DNA of 64,000 bases from Shewanella profunda (GTDB lineage Bacteria; Pseudomonadota; Gammaproteobacteria; Enterobacterales; Shewanellaceae), in the NCBI RefSeq assembly GCF_023283765.1, contig NZ_JAKILG010000018.1:20140-84139 (forward strand). Reading direction: 5' to 3'. Under the pieces are notes generated by a model. The model was not told the origin of the DNA. It saw only the letters and a program-made list of their open reading frames with translations, and did no database searches. Positions 34,807 through 44,011 of this stretch are shown here, in pieces. A program made the position numbers and the translations under genes. The first letter of the stretch is position 1, and each line of letters opens with the position of its first letter.

Positions 34807-35402
34807 TGAGGACGAGTTTCAACAAATGCAGGTAAATCTCGCATTTCACTAAACCAAAGTGCCGTTGCAGGCGCAACTTTTCGCCAATCGAGTCCCGGAT
34901 GTCTAAAGTCCATATAATCAAGTAGGCAAATTAAGGCTAACTGTGGAGCTTGAACTGTGGCCTGGGTGATTACAGTTTGATGCTCCATCTGCATTAAACC
35001 GCGTAGCAATGCCTGTTCAAATCGCGAGGTCCAAAATACCGATCTCAAGCCTTCATCTTCACGCATTTGCTCTTGGCGTAATTTCACCGCGCTATCAATT
35101 AATCCTTTTATCATGGAAAACTGACGCTGCAACACCCAATTGCTATTCGCCATACCGAACATCTGTTCTTCGCCCAGCTCTGCATCTAAGTAACGCATAA
35201 TAACTTCGCTATCATAAAGAGCTATACCATCATTCGTGATAAGGCATGGGATCTGGCCTAGCGGATTTGCGTCAAGCAGCTCTGCGGTGTTTTCAAAGGG
35301 ATTGACCGTAACCTCTTCAATATCCTTAATACTCAAGTAACGGATTAACGTTCTAACGCAGCGGGCATAGGGCGACGCCTGAGAGCACAGCAACTTCATC
35401 AA
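34803..35402 (-). CDS. Glutathione S-transferase family protein
   Basis: 199 residues. Thioredoxin-like N-terminus MKLLCSQASPYARCVRTLIR with LGQIPCLITNDGIALYDSEV (the conserved cis-Pro and 'ESxxI'-like DSEVIMRYLDAE glutathione site). The C-terminal half is helical with LICLLDYMDFRHPGLDW. Cytosolic; substrate unknown. The start of the conserved fold is MKLLCS; an extra Met precedes it. Confidence 0.88.
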   Translation of the reverse strand: MMKLLCSQASPYARCVRTLIRYLSIKDIEEVTVNPFENTAELLDANPLGQIPCLITNDGIALYDSEVIMRYLDAELGEEQMFGMANSNWVLQRQFSMIKGLIDSAVKLRQEQMREDEGLRSVFWTSRFEQALLRGLMQMEHQTVITQATVQAPQLALICLLDYMDFRHPGLDWRKVAPATALWFSEMRDLPAFVETRPH

Positions 35403-35630
35403 AATATCCTTCTATTTGTTTAAGTTATCAATTTTTAAGCTATTACCATCCTAAATGAGAGTTCCTAATTATGCTACTACTTGCCACAGCAACAGGATCT
35501 CAATAAGCAGACTCTTCACTCCATGGATTTTTACCTGTCATGGCTTAAGCAACTGTCATCAATTATCTTGCCTAAAATGCTTTAAATACCGACCGAAGCT
35601 GTATTTTGACGTCACTTGGGAATAGAGACA

Positions 35631-36380
35631 TCACCAGTATTTTTCGACGGTAATTTGCCCGGGTGCACGGCGTAAATTCTTAGTGAGACCTTTATCGAGT
35701 AAGACTGACTGAGCGCCGCTAATCATGCCGGGATTGCCACAGACCATTACTTGGGAATCGGTCATACTCAGTGTTAATCCTACCTTATGCTCTATTTCTC
35801 CTGAGGCTAAACCTTCGGGAATACGACATTGCAAGGCGCCCACCACCACTTCACGAGTCACGCATAAACAGAGAATAAATTGCTTTGGATACTGTTGCTC
35901 GTAGCCGCGGAGTTTTTCGAGATATGCTAAATCCTTTGCTTCTCTAACTCCGTACACAAGCACAATTTTTTCAAAACGTTGCCAAGGTTCAGCAGTATCG
36001 AGCATAGAAAGAAAGGGCCCGACCGCCGTCCCTGTAGCTAAAAACCATAAGTGCTTACCTTGGAGCTCCCCCTTAGGGATTTCATTTAAGGTCATAAAAC
36101 CCGTTGCAGTTGTGCTAATTTCAATCTCATCGCCTATGGTTAAGTGTTGTAATTGAGGGGACAATTGCCCTTCTTCTACCGCGACCGCAAGTACTTCTGC
36201 ATAGGGTTTATCGGGCGAGTTTACGAGCGAGTATGCTCTAGCGACACGTTTTTCGTCTTGAACTTGGCTTAGCTTAATAAATTGACCGGGAATAAATGGC
36301 GCCAGTTCTGCGGCAATTCGCAGTGAAAATAATTTATCATTCCAATCAATACGTTCAATAACTCTTCCCCTAGTCCACAT
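35631..36380 (-). CDS. fpr: Ferredoxin/flavodoxin-NADP(+) reductase
   Basis: 249 residues. FAD-binding motif RAYSLVNSP (RxYS), NADP-binding FLATGTAVGPFLSML, and the C-terminal aromatic end VEKYW typical of bacterial Fpr (Trp stacks at the flavin). It transfers electrons between NADPH and flavodoxin/ferredoxin, useful for radical-SAM enzymes, Fe-S repair and oxidative stress. Monocistronic by spacing. Confidence 0.92.
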   Translation of the reverse strand: MWTRGRVIERIDWNDKLFSLRIAAELAPFIPGQFIKLSQVQDEKRVARAYSLVNSPDKPYAEVLAVAVEEGQLSPQLQHLTIGDEIEISTTATGFMTLNEIPKGELQGKHLWFLATGTAVGPFLSMLDTAEPWQRFEKIVLVYGVREAKDLAYLEKLRGYEQQYPKQFILCLCVTREVVVGALQCRIPEGLASGEIEHKVGLTLSMTDSQVMVCGNPGMISGAQSVLLDKGLTKNLRRAPGQITVEKYW

Positions 36381-36504
36381 AACTTGCCCTCAAGCAAAAC
36401 CTTGAATAGAGCCCTAGCATATACCCAAGCTACCTCAAGATGCGAGTTTCTGAGTGCTTAAGGTGCTGAACAAACTCTAATATTAATGGTTAATCACCCA
36501 ATAA

Positions 36505-36530
36505 AAACCCCTTTTAATAAAGGGGTTTAG
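36505..36530. terminator. Terminator before the DUF5610 gene
   Basis: AAACCCCTTT - TAAT - AAAGGGGTTT with an adjacent A run; it terminates the minus-strand DUF5610 gene located just to its right. Confidence 0.8.
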
Positions 36531-36557
36531 GTGAAATGAACTGGAAAAGCTATTGGA

Positions 36558-37163
36558 TTATGTAGCAGCCGTCTGGCTCTCATCATTTTTCTTATTGAAA
36601 CTGTCTCTAAAGGTTTGTAAACCCTCTTGTACTAGAGAATAAGTTTTATCAACGCCGTCAGCAATATCGCCCTCTAATACTTTAAGACCAGATAAAATAT
36701 CCCTTGCATCCTTAAAACCGCTATCTATAGCTCCACCAATAATGGCCATAAAACTATCGAGCTGCTCATCAAAACCCATTCCTGAGTTCTGCTGCTGATG
36801 GATACTAAAAAACTGAGTTGCAAAGCTAACAATACGATCGGCCGTTGCTTCTGGCGAAGTATCAACACCATTGTCATAGGCTGTTTGAATCGCATTTTCA
36901 CCCATACTCGGGGCTAACTCTTTGTTTATCGCCTCGATTGCCGCGCGATAGAGCAAAACCATAGACTTATCGCCTGCCTTGATATTAACATCCTGCTGAG
37001 CTGATAAAATGGCTTGATTCATCAGCTGTTTACTTGTCTGTTGTACCGTTAACTTAGAGGAGACGTCAGGGGCTTTAGATTCACTCGCATCGGCGCCTTT
37101 AGGGGCATTTTTATGGGGCAAAGATGTGCTCTGCTGAGTCTGAGCGGATTTATTGATTTCCAT
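36558..37163 (-). CDS. DUF5610 domain-containing protein
   Basis: 201 residues from MEINKSAQTQQSTSLP (the extension to 37217 is unlikely). A low-complexity N-terminus is followed by a helical domain with LLYRAAIEAINKELAPSMGE, ATADRIVSFATQFF and a C-terminal GLKVLEGDIADGVDKTYSLV region, which matches my memory of DUF5610. No signal or membrane segment. Function unknown; related proteins are often near flagellar or surface genes, but nothing here supports that. Confidence 0.75.
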   Translation of the reverse strand: MEINKSAQTQQSTSLPHKNAPKGADASESKAPDVSSKLTVQQTSKQLMNQAILSAQQDVNIKAGDKSMVLLYRAAIEAINKELAPSMGENAIQTAYDNGVDTSPEATADRIVSFATQFFSIHQQQNSGMGFDEQLDSFMAIIGGAIDSGFKDARDILSGLKVLEGDIADGVDKTYSLVQEGLQTFRDSFNKKNDESQTAAT

Positions 37164-37358
37164 GGTGGCTATCCATTCAATTCGGGTCGACCTAATTATC
37201 GACCAAAATTTGAACAACTTTAGTAATTTTTAAATTTACAGTACTATCAAACCGTAACGCTATGATAAAACCTGCATAAATTGGCGGTTATTTTAAAAGT
37301 GTTAATCCAGCCGCAACCACTAAGATGCTTATCTAAGTCTATAAAAAGGATGTAACAC

Positions 37359-37964
37359 ATGGCTGCATGTCACAATATTAATCAGTTAAGCTTTCAAGTA
37401 TTTGTGAGTTTGCCAAGATGCAGTTTCATTACCCACCTGTCACTCCTTAAGCTGTTAACTGGATTTTTGTTATTGATCTGTCTTGGTTTATCCTCAATAA
37501 ATCAAGCCGTCGCAGATACTAGATTGATCGTTCTCGTCAGGCATGCTGAAAAAACTAACCTGCAGATTGATGATCCCCAATTATCTCCCCAAGGAGAAAT
37601 GCGAGCCGTAGCACTTATCACAGCCTTAAATCGCACACCGCTATCGCAACTTATCGCAACACAGTATCAACGCACTCAACAAACGCTGGCTCCCATGAGT
37701 AAAATACGTCATTTACCCGTAACTATAGTGCCTGCTCAAAAACCTATCGAAGTGCATATCCAACAAATCGTTGAACAAGTCTATGCGGTAAAAGGTAATT
37801 CATTAATCGTAGGGCATTCCAATACTATCCCGCTTATTATCAAAGCACTTGGTGGCCCCGAGATCAGCGCCATCAATGAAAATGATTACAGCCAACTTTT
37901 TTTACTCTCCATAGGTGATGGTCAGAGCGCGAGTCTAATTGCGACACGTTATGGGCAAGAATAA
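37359..37964 (+). CDS. Histidine phosphatase (SixA/phosphoglycerate mutase-like), exported
   Basis: 201 residues. A hydrophobic segment (about 30-50, LLTGFLLLICLGLSSINQAV) acts as signal or anchor. Catalytic RHAE is in LIVLVRHAEKTN (about residues 58-69) and the second His is in LIVGHSNTIPLI. It lies 12 bases upstream of the FMN-binding glutamate-synthase-like gene and is probably cotranscribed with it. Substrate unknown; the exported form differs from cytosolic SixA. Confidence 0.82.
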   Translation: MAACHNINQLSFQVFVSLPRCSFITHLSLLKLLTGFLLLICLGLSSINQAVADTRLIVLVRHAEKTNLQIDDPQLSPQGEMRAVALITALNRTPLSQLIATQYQRTQQTLAPMSKIRHLPVTIVPAQKPIEVHIQQIVEQVYAVKGNSLIVGHSNTIPLIIKALGGPEISAINENDYSQLFLLSIGDGQSASLIATRYGQE

Positions 37965-37976
37965 AGGATAAAAAAT

Positions 37977-39467
37977 ATGAGTGAACAACATTGGTTTATG
38001 TGGGGGCTAGATCTGTTTTCAGGGTTATTTTTAATCCTAATAGGACTCGGAGTACTTGCCCTCTTCTACATGTATATCGCCGACAAAATGCAGACTAAAC
38101 AAGCAATCAGACACAACTATCCCGTTATTGGCCGTTTTAGATACTTATTTGAGAAGCAAGGAGAATTCTTTAGACAGTACTTTTTCACCCAAGATAGGGA
38201 AGAACTGCCTTTTAACCGCGCTGAACGAAGCTGGGTATACCGCGCCGCTAAGAATGTTGATAGAACGATTGCCTTTGGTTCGACTCGTCCCTTGGATAAC
38301 GCTGGCACTATTATGTTTATGAACACGGCCTTCCCTACCCAAGATGAAGATATCACTCCAATCTACCCTGTCACTATTGGCCCACACTGCAAAGAACCTT
38401 ATACCACTCAAGCCATTTGCCATATTTCTGCCATGAGTTATGGCGCCCTCTCACGGCCTGCAATTACCGCACTATCCCACGGTGCGGCACTAGCGGGTTG
38501 TTGGTTGAATACGGGAGAAGGTGGTCTGAGTTCCTACCACCTAAAGGGAGGTTGTGATCTCGTCTTTCAAATCGGTACGGCAAAATATGGTGTACGTAAT
38601 GAACAGGGTCACTTAGACGATGCAAAACTCAAATCCATTGCCGCCCATCCAGAAGTTAAAATGTTTGAAATTAAAATGAGTCAAGGGGCAAAACCAGGCA
38701 AAGGCGGTATACTGCCCGGCATAAAAGTCACCGAGGAAATTGCCCATATTCGTGGCATTCCCCAAGGGCTGGACTCCATTAGTCCCAATGGCCATATCGA
38801 ATTTAAATCCGTTGGCGATATTCTGGACATGATAGCCAGGGTTCGTGAAGTAACAGGTAAACCAACAGGGATTAAAGCCGTACTCGGTGATGTGCTATGG
38901 CTAGAAGATTTTTGTGATGAAATAGAACGCCGAGGTGAAGACTCTGCACCCGACTTTTTTACCTTAGACAGCGCAGACGGCGGTACAGGTGCAGCACCTC
39001 AGTCTTTGATGGACTATGTGGGTTTACCGCTTAAGGAAAGTTTGCCCATTTTAGTTAATATTTTGATCCAACGGGGTTTGCGTAAGCGAATTAAAGTCAT
39101 CGCGTCTGGCAAGCTGATAGTGCCATCGAGAGTCGCTTGGGCATTAGCATTAGGTGCCGATTTTATTACCTCTGCCCGCGGTAATATGTTCGCCCTTGGA
39201 TGCATTCAAGCTTTGCAGTGCAACAAAGATACCTGCCCAACGGGGATAACGACCCACAATAAAAAGCTACAACAAGGTCTAAATCCAAGGGATAAGTCGA
39301 TGCGGGTCGCCAACTATAATCATAACCTACACCACGACTTAGCTTTGATTGCCCATTCCTGTGGTGTGACAGAGCCAAGGCAACTTAAACTCTCCCACGT
39401 TCGGATTGTGCTCGATAGTGGTCTGTCTATTTCCCTCGATAAATACTATTCGCATATAAATCAGTAG
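37977..39467 (+). CDS. FMN-binding glutamate synthase family protein
   Basis: 496 residues. One N-terminal transmembrane helix (about 10-35), then a TIM-barrel resembling the FMN domain of GltB: ISAMSYGALSRPAITALSHG, GGCDLVFQIGTAKYG and DSADGGTGAAP, followed by the Fe-S cysteine cluster LQCNKDTCPTGIT. It lacks the glutaminase and FMN/FAD reductase parts of real glutamate synthase, so it is a membrane-attached oxidoreductase of unknown substrate. It follows a SixA-like phosphatase by 12 bases. Confidence 0.88.
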   Translation: MSEQHWFMWGLDLFSGLFLILIGLGVLALFYMYIADKMQTKQAIRHNYPVIGRFRYLFEKQGEFFRQYFFTQDREELPFNRAERSWVYRAAKNVDRTIAFGSTRPLDNAGTIMFMNTAFPTQDEDITPIYPVTIGPHCKEPYTTQAICHISAMSYGALSRPAITALSHGAALAGCWLNTGEGGLSSYHLKGGCDLVFQIGTAKYGVRNEQGHLDDAKLKSIAAHPEVKMFEIKMSQGAKPGKGGILPGIKVTEEIAHIRGIPQGLDSISPNGHIEFKSVGDILDMIARVREVTGKPTGIKAVLGDVLWLEDFCDEIERRGEDSAPDFFTLDSADGGTGAAPQSLMDYVGLPLKESLPILVNILIQRGLRKRIKVIASGKLIVPSRVAWALALGADFITSARGNMFALGCIQALQCNKDTCPTGITTHNKKLQQGLNPRDKSMRVANYNHNLHHDLALIAHSCGVTEPRQLKLSHVRIVLDSGLSISLDKYYSHINQ

Positions 39468-39618
39468 CTGAAAATGCATCTAATTACGTGCTTGTGCAAC
39501 TTTCGTCTACACTGGGTAAGTAGAGGTATATTTGAATGCGCATCACAAAAGAGGTAAGATCCGTGAAGCATCGCATAATTGAAATACCTAATCTGCGTCA
39601 CACAATTGAGGAAACACT

Positions 39619-39828
39619 TTGAAATCAAGCTTTGGAAGCCAACTGCCCGCCAGTAAAACTGTAAGCACGAGCTGTAAGAGCTGTAACCGCTTGACCGAAA
39701 TCGAAGGCGAGCTTGTGTGTTTTCGTGAAGGGCAGATTATCCGGCTTACTCTCATCGATGAATCGACAACCAAATTAAATCTTTTATGCGAAGGCTGGAA
39801 AGGGGGAAAGCTTAGGGGGATGTTGTAA
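39619..39828 (+). CDS. Small hypothetical protein with C-x-x-C motif
   Basis: 69 residues with a TTG start preceded by GAGGAAAC. It contains STSCKSCNRLTEIEGELVCF, a possible zinc-ribbon half. Its TTGA start overlaps the stop of a 28-codon frame (39536-39622, GTG or ATG start with a GAGGT site), which suggests translational coupling to a short leader. No family recognised. Confidence 0.4.
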   Translation: MKSSFGSQLPASKTVSTSCKSCNRLTEIEGELVCFREGQIIRLTLIDESTTKLNLLCEGWKGGKLRGML

Positions 39829-39870
39829 ATCGTTTCCCTATTCCCCCTACAGTTGTATCAACAACGATAG

Positions 39871-40128
39871 CTAATGCATCCCCATTGATTCTCTATGAGA
39901 GATGTTCATATCTCGGATCACACCGACGAGAGGTATTTCTTCGTTCATTTTTGCCAATGTCAAACGACGTGTCGTGACCTTCAACCCTGCATTTAGCTCA
40001 GCATGAATACGTTGTAGTGAATCATAATCCACGCCACGCTTTTTTAAGGTCGCCATAATTGCAAACCAATCAGTGGCGACTTTTTCTTCTTTGCCTTCAA
40101 TGTTGACTCTAAGTGAAATATTCTCCAT
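39871..40128 (-). CDS. Small hypothetical protein
   Basis: 85 residues from MENISLRVNIEGKEEKVATD; a longer frame to 40308 extends into the ABC transporter gene and is not credible. A ribosome site AAGAGGTG precedes the start. It is soluble and contains WFAIMATLKKRGVDYDSL and an Arg/Thr-rich TTRRLTLAKM segment. I do not recognise it. Downstream of the ATM1-type transporter on the same strand with a 79-base gap. Confidence 0.7.
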   Translation of the reverse strand: MENISLRVNIEGKEEKVATDWFAIMATLKKRGVDYDSLQRIHAELNAGLKVTTRRLTLAKMNEEIPLVGVIRDMNISHRESMGMH

Positions 40129-40207
40129 GTCACACCTCTTTCGATTGATTGATGGCATTTGAGTATAGAGAACCGAAGCTGAATAAAGACTGAACTGTAT
40201 TGTGCAA

Positions 40208-42004
40208 TTAAACACCCATGGGCAGTTGTGATTGCTCATTTTGTATTCGCCACAGTTTAGCGTATAGCCCTCCCATTGCCAGTAAGGAAGCGTGATTACC
40301 TTGCTCAACTATCTCGCCTTGGCTCAATACAACAATTTGATCAGCATCGACTATCGTCGAAAGCCTGTGGGCAACCACAAGGCTAGTATGTCCCTTAGCG
40401 ACTTCACGTAGCGCTGATAAAATGGCCTGCTCAGAGCGGCTATCGAGTGATGAGGTCGCCTCATCAAATACCAGCACAGGCGACCCCTTAAGAATGGCCC
40501 TCGCTATAGCAACTCGCTGTTTTTCTCCACCCGATAACTTTAAGCCGCGCTCACCTACTTTAGTATCCCAACCTTGGGAGAGTGAAGCGATAAACTGTTC
40601 TAAGTGCGCGAGTTTAATCGCATTACGCACTTCGTCATCGCTCGCGTCAGGGCGACCATAACGAATGTTTTCCACTAAGGAATCGTTAAAAAGCACAGTA
40701 TCCTGCGGCACGATCGCAATCGCACGTCGTAGCGCATCTTGGGTAAGATGGCGAATATCTTGACCATCGATCTTGATCGCGCCTTGGTCTACATCGTAGA
40801 AACGAAACAGTAATTTAATGAGTGTCGATTTACCCGCACCACTATCACCGACAACCGCGACTTTTTTACCCGCGGCCACCTTAAAGCTCACATCCCGCAA
40901 AATCTGCCGGTCATCATAACTAAAGTTAACATTCTCAAAAGAAAGCTCTCCCTTTGATGGCTGAAAGTCGAGGGCATCGGGTGAATCGACGATCCTAGGA
41001 TATTTATCGAGCAGGCTAAACATACGTTCGATATTGGCTAAGGCACCACGGATTTCGCGATAAACAAAACCGAGAAAGTTTAATGGCATAAAGAGTTGCA
41101 TCATAAACGCGTTGATCAATACAAAATCACCCAATGTCATTTCGCCATAGGTTACACGGTATGCCGCTAGCGCCATCATGGCCGTCATGGCTAATGCAAT
41201 AATGATGGCTTGCCCACCATTGAGGGCAAAGAGCGATAAACGGTTTTTACGCTTCGCGACTTCCCATTGATCTAAAGCTTGATCGTATCTATCAGACTCA
41301 TATTTCTCATTATTGAAGTACTTTACGGTTTCATAGTTCAGCAAACTATCTATGGCTCTGGTGTTGGATAGCGAATCCGCCTTAGCCGCATCACGCACAT
41401 ATTCAGTGCGCCACTCAGTCGCAATAACGGAAAAAAGGATATAAGCCAGTACAGAGAAAAAGGTAATTGACGCAAATGCAATACCGTAATTAAAGAAGAA
41501 AATGCCAATGACCATGGCAATTTCGAGTAAGGTTGGCACTATATTGAACACCATAAAACGCATTAAAAAGCTCACACCACTCGTGCCGCGCTCAATATCC
41601 CGCGATAAACCACCTGTTCTGCGTTCTAGGTGAAAATCCAAATCTAACCGATGCAAATGATCAAATACTGCTAAACCCAAACGACGGATAGCTCGTTCTG
41701 TGACTCGACCAAATAGCGTATCGCGTATTTCCCCCGTAATCACAGTCAATAAACGCACCGCGCCGTAGGCAAGCACTAAGCCAACAGGAACGCTTAATGC
41801 CTGTATCGTTTTATCGGCATCTAAAGTATCGACTAAGTGTTTAAGGATAAATGGCAGTGCGACACTCGCGAGTTTTGCCACCACAAGACAAGACATAGCT
41901 AAGGTAATACGACCTTTATATTCAAGCAAATAGGGCCAAAGCAACTTCATAACATGCCAGTTGAGTTTATCTATTGGACCTTCAAAATATAATGTTGGGC
42001 GCAT
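40208..42004 (-). CDS. ATM1/ABCB7-type ABC transporter (ATP-binding/permease)
   Basis: 598 residues, a half-transporter. The transmembrane domain (about 1-320) contains LLNYETVKYFNNEKYE, the glutathione-binding signature of ATM1/ABCB7. The ATPase domain has Walker A VGDSGAGKSTLIKLLFRFYD, signature LSGGEKQRVAIARAIL and Walker B VLVFDEATSSLDS. Bacterial members export glutathione-linked or heavy-metal conjugates; the exact substrate is unknown. Monocistronic or with the small downstream hypothetical. Confidence 0.92.
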   Translation of the reverse strand: MRPTLYFEGPIDKLNWHVMKLLWPYLLEYKGRITLAMSCLVVAKLASVALPFILKHLVDTLDADKTIQALSVPVGLVLAYGAVRLLTVITGEIRDTLFGRVTERAIRRLGLAVFDHLHRLDLDFHLERRTGGLSRDIERGTSGVSFLMRFMVFNIVPTLLEIAMVIGIFFFNYGIAFASITFFSVLAYILFSVIATEWRTEYVRDAAKADSLSNTRAIDSLLNYETVKYFNNEKYESDRYDQALDQWEVAKRKNRLSLFALNGGQAIIIALAMTAMMALAAYRVTYGEMTLGDFVLINAFMMQLFMPLNFLGFVYREIRGALANIERMFSLLDKYPRIVDSPDALDFQPSKGELSFENVNFSYDDRQILRDVSFKVAAGKKVAVVGDSGAGKSTLIKLLFRFYDVDQGAIKIDGQDIRHLTQDALRRAIAIVPQDTVLFNDSLVENIRYGRPDASDDEVRNAIKLAHLEQFIASLSQGWDTKVGERGLKLSGGEKQRVAIARAILKGSPVLVFDEATSSLDSRSEQAILSALREVAKGHTSLVVAHRLSTIVDADQIVVLSQGEIVEQGNHASLLAMGGLYAKLWRIQNEQSQLPMGV

Positions 42005-42440
42005 ATGACTTAACCTTAAATGAGTTAGGTCAATTGTAACAGCAGATACCGACGTTAGGTGGAATCAAACCGACAAAGCTTGAATAAAATCAATCAGATT
42101 TACCTAACAGACAAGCAAGATTTAGACAGATAAACGCCATAATCGCCATGTCATTCCTACGACAATGAGGGATATGCAATGTAGGCCTATCAACGGCAAC
42201 CGCAACTCATAGACAAAGGCTGCCTTATCGGTATGCCAGCCGCTAAAATAAGCCGTAATAGTGAGATTTATAGTGTTGATTATTTTTCCAGATTTACCCA
42301 AAATGCCACTGGGATTGGTTATGTAAAGCAGCAGAATTTGCTAATCTCAAGACGCTAGATAGGGTGGTGTAAGCGCAACGCACTTATATCTGGCAGTGAC
42401 ATTTAGATTACTCAATTAAATCAAGATCAAAGGAAGCTTT
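42005..42440. other. Intergenic region upstream of a 58-residue gene
   Basis: About 436 bases between the ABC transporter (-) and a small plus-strand gene. I see no good coding frame, hairpin or operator beyond a ribosome site AAGGAAGC just before 42441. Confidence 0.4.
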
Positions 42441-42617
42441 ATGTTGGATTCCGCTAAAGTTCAATACCCGCCATTACCACTGATCCAAACTTGGGTGTGG
42501 ATGATGATAGAATCAGGCAATCCAGAAATTCAGGACAAAGGTCGAAACAACCTTATTGCCGCCTTTGGTAGCTTAGCCAAAGCGAACGAATATTTAGCCG
42601 AAATGAGCAATAAATAA
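42441..42617 (+). CDS. 58-residue hypothetical protein
   Basis: M-L-D-S-A-K-V-Q-Y-P-P-L-P... to YLAEMSNK, 58 residues. Start ATG has AAGGAAGC upstream and a terminator follows the stop by 6 bases, a well-formed small gene. The middle has a helical TWVWMMIESGNPEIQDKGRN and the end AAFGSLAKANEYLAEM. No family name recalled; apparently a conserved short Shewanella-type protein. Confidence 0.7.
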   Translation: MLDSAKVQYPPLPLIQTWVWMMIESGNPEIQDKGRNNLIAAFGSLAKANEYLAEMSNK

Positions 42618-42622
42618 TAAAG

Positions 42623-42650
42623 ATAAAGGCGCCGGTAAGCGCCTTTGTTT
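42623..42650. terminator. Terminator between the 58-residue gene and aroG
   Basis: AAAGGCGC-CGGTAA-GCGCCTTT followed by GTTTTG; converging genes on both sides. Confidence 0.8.
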
Positions 42651-42666
42651 TGTGTCTGTGACTCTT

Positions 42667-43722
42667 TTAGGCTTGTCGACGCCCAATCACACTTTGAGCT
42701 AACACTGCCAATAAGCGCTCGGTATCATCCCAACCGATACAAGCATCGGTAATGCTTTGGCCGTAACATAAGTCTTTACCCTCTTCGAGATCCTGACGCC
42801 CTTCCACTAAATGGCTTTCGACCATGACGCCAAAAATGGCTTTATTGCCTGCGGCAACTTGATCCGCCACATCTTCAGCCACCACCATTTGGCGCTGATA
42901 CTGTTTGCTGCTATTGGCATGGCTAAAGTCGATCATCACATTATTGGGCAATTTTGCTTTTTGTAGTTGCTCGCTGATCTGTGCTACATGGGGCGCACTG
43001 TAATTAGGCTCACGACCACCACGCAAAATAATATGACAATCGGGGTTGCCCTTAGTGGACACAATCGCAGAATGCCCAAACTTAGTGACTGAGAGAAAAT
43101 GATGCGGCGCATTGGCAGCCCCAATAGCATCGATAGCAACTTTAATCGTGCCATCAGTGCCATTTTTAAAGCCGACGGGACACGAAAGGCCCGATGCCAA
43201 CTCTCGGTGCACTTGTGATTCAGTTGTACGAGCTCCTATGGCTCCCCAACACATCAAGTCCGCCACATATTGCGGCGTGATCATATCAAGGAATTCTCCC
43301 GCCGTTGGCATACCACTATCATTTAAGTCCACTAATAATTTTCGGGCGGTACGCAGTCCATCATTCAGTTTAAAACTGTTATCCATATAAGGATCGTTGA
43401 TCAATCCTTTCCACCCCACGGTCGTTCTTGGCTTTTCAAAATACACTCGCATCACAATTTCAAGTTGATCTTTATAATGCTCGCGCAGGGAAACTAGGCG
43501 CTGACCATACTCCAATGCGGCTTTAGGATCATGGATTGAGCAAGGGCCAATCACAACTAAAAGGCGATCATCATCTTTAGCTAAAATATGATGAATACTT
43601 TGACGTGCGTTAAATACGGTGGCAGAGGCTTTTTCGGAAGCAGGAAATCGTTCAAGAATCGCAATCGGTGGAAGTAACTCTTTTACTTCTTTAATGCGAA
43701 CGTCATCGTTTTGGTAATGCAT
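42667..43722 (-). CDS. aroG: 3-deoxy-7-phosphoheptulonate synthase (DAHP synthase)
   Basis: 351 residues, class I DAHP synthase. The N-terminus HYQNDDVRIKEVKELLPPIA is close to the Phe-regulated AroG isozyme. Conserved active-site segments: LLVVIGPCSIHDPKAALEYG, KPRTTVGWKGLINDPYMD and VMIDFSHANSSKQYQRQ. It condenses PEP and erythrose-4-phosphate, the first step of aromatic amino acid synthesis. Which amino acid inhibits it cannot be proven from here. Confidence 0.92.
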   Translation of the reverse strand: MHYQNDDVRIKEVKELLPPIAILERFPASEKASATVFNARQSIHHILAKDDDRLLVVIGPCSIHDPKAALEYGQRLVSLREHYKDQLEIVMRVYFEKPRTTVGWKGLINDPYMDNSFKLNDGLRTARKLLVDLNDSGMPTAGEFLDMITPQYVADLMCWGAIGARTTESQVHRELASGLSCPVGFKNGTDGTIKVAIDAIGAANAPHHFLSVTKFGHSAIVSTKGNPDCHIILRGGREPNYSAPHVAQISEQLQKAKLPNNVMIDFSHANSSKQYQRQMVVAEDVADQVAAGNKAIFGVMVESHLVEGRQDLEEGKDLCYGQSITDACIGWDDTERLLAVLAQSVIGRRQA

Positions 43723-44011
43723 AATTTACTGCTCCAACTCTGGTGTCTTAGGCTATTTCTATCGCTGTAATACGGGATCTCAACGGCAATACTGAGTTCA
43801 ATTTATCCAGTCTGAAGCGCTAATGCAACCAAGTTGTTTCTATTTCAAAAAATCAAATATAACTTATTGTTTTAATATATTTTTAAAAACTATAAATTCA
43901 AATATGCAGTAGAAATCACAGTCATTCTTAGTAAAATCGAATACAGCCGTGGATCCGCATTTGAGGTGGGCTTAAGTATCGACTATTCTCCGCAGCTATT
44001 TAGGTCGGCCG

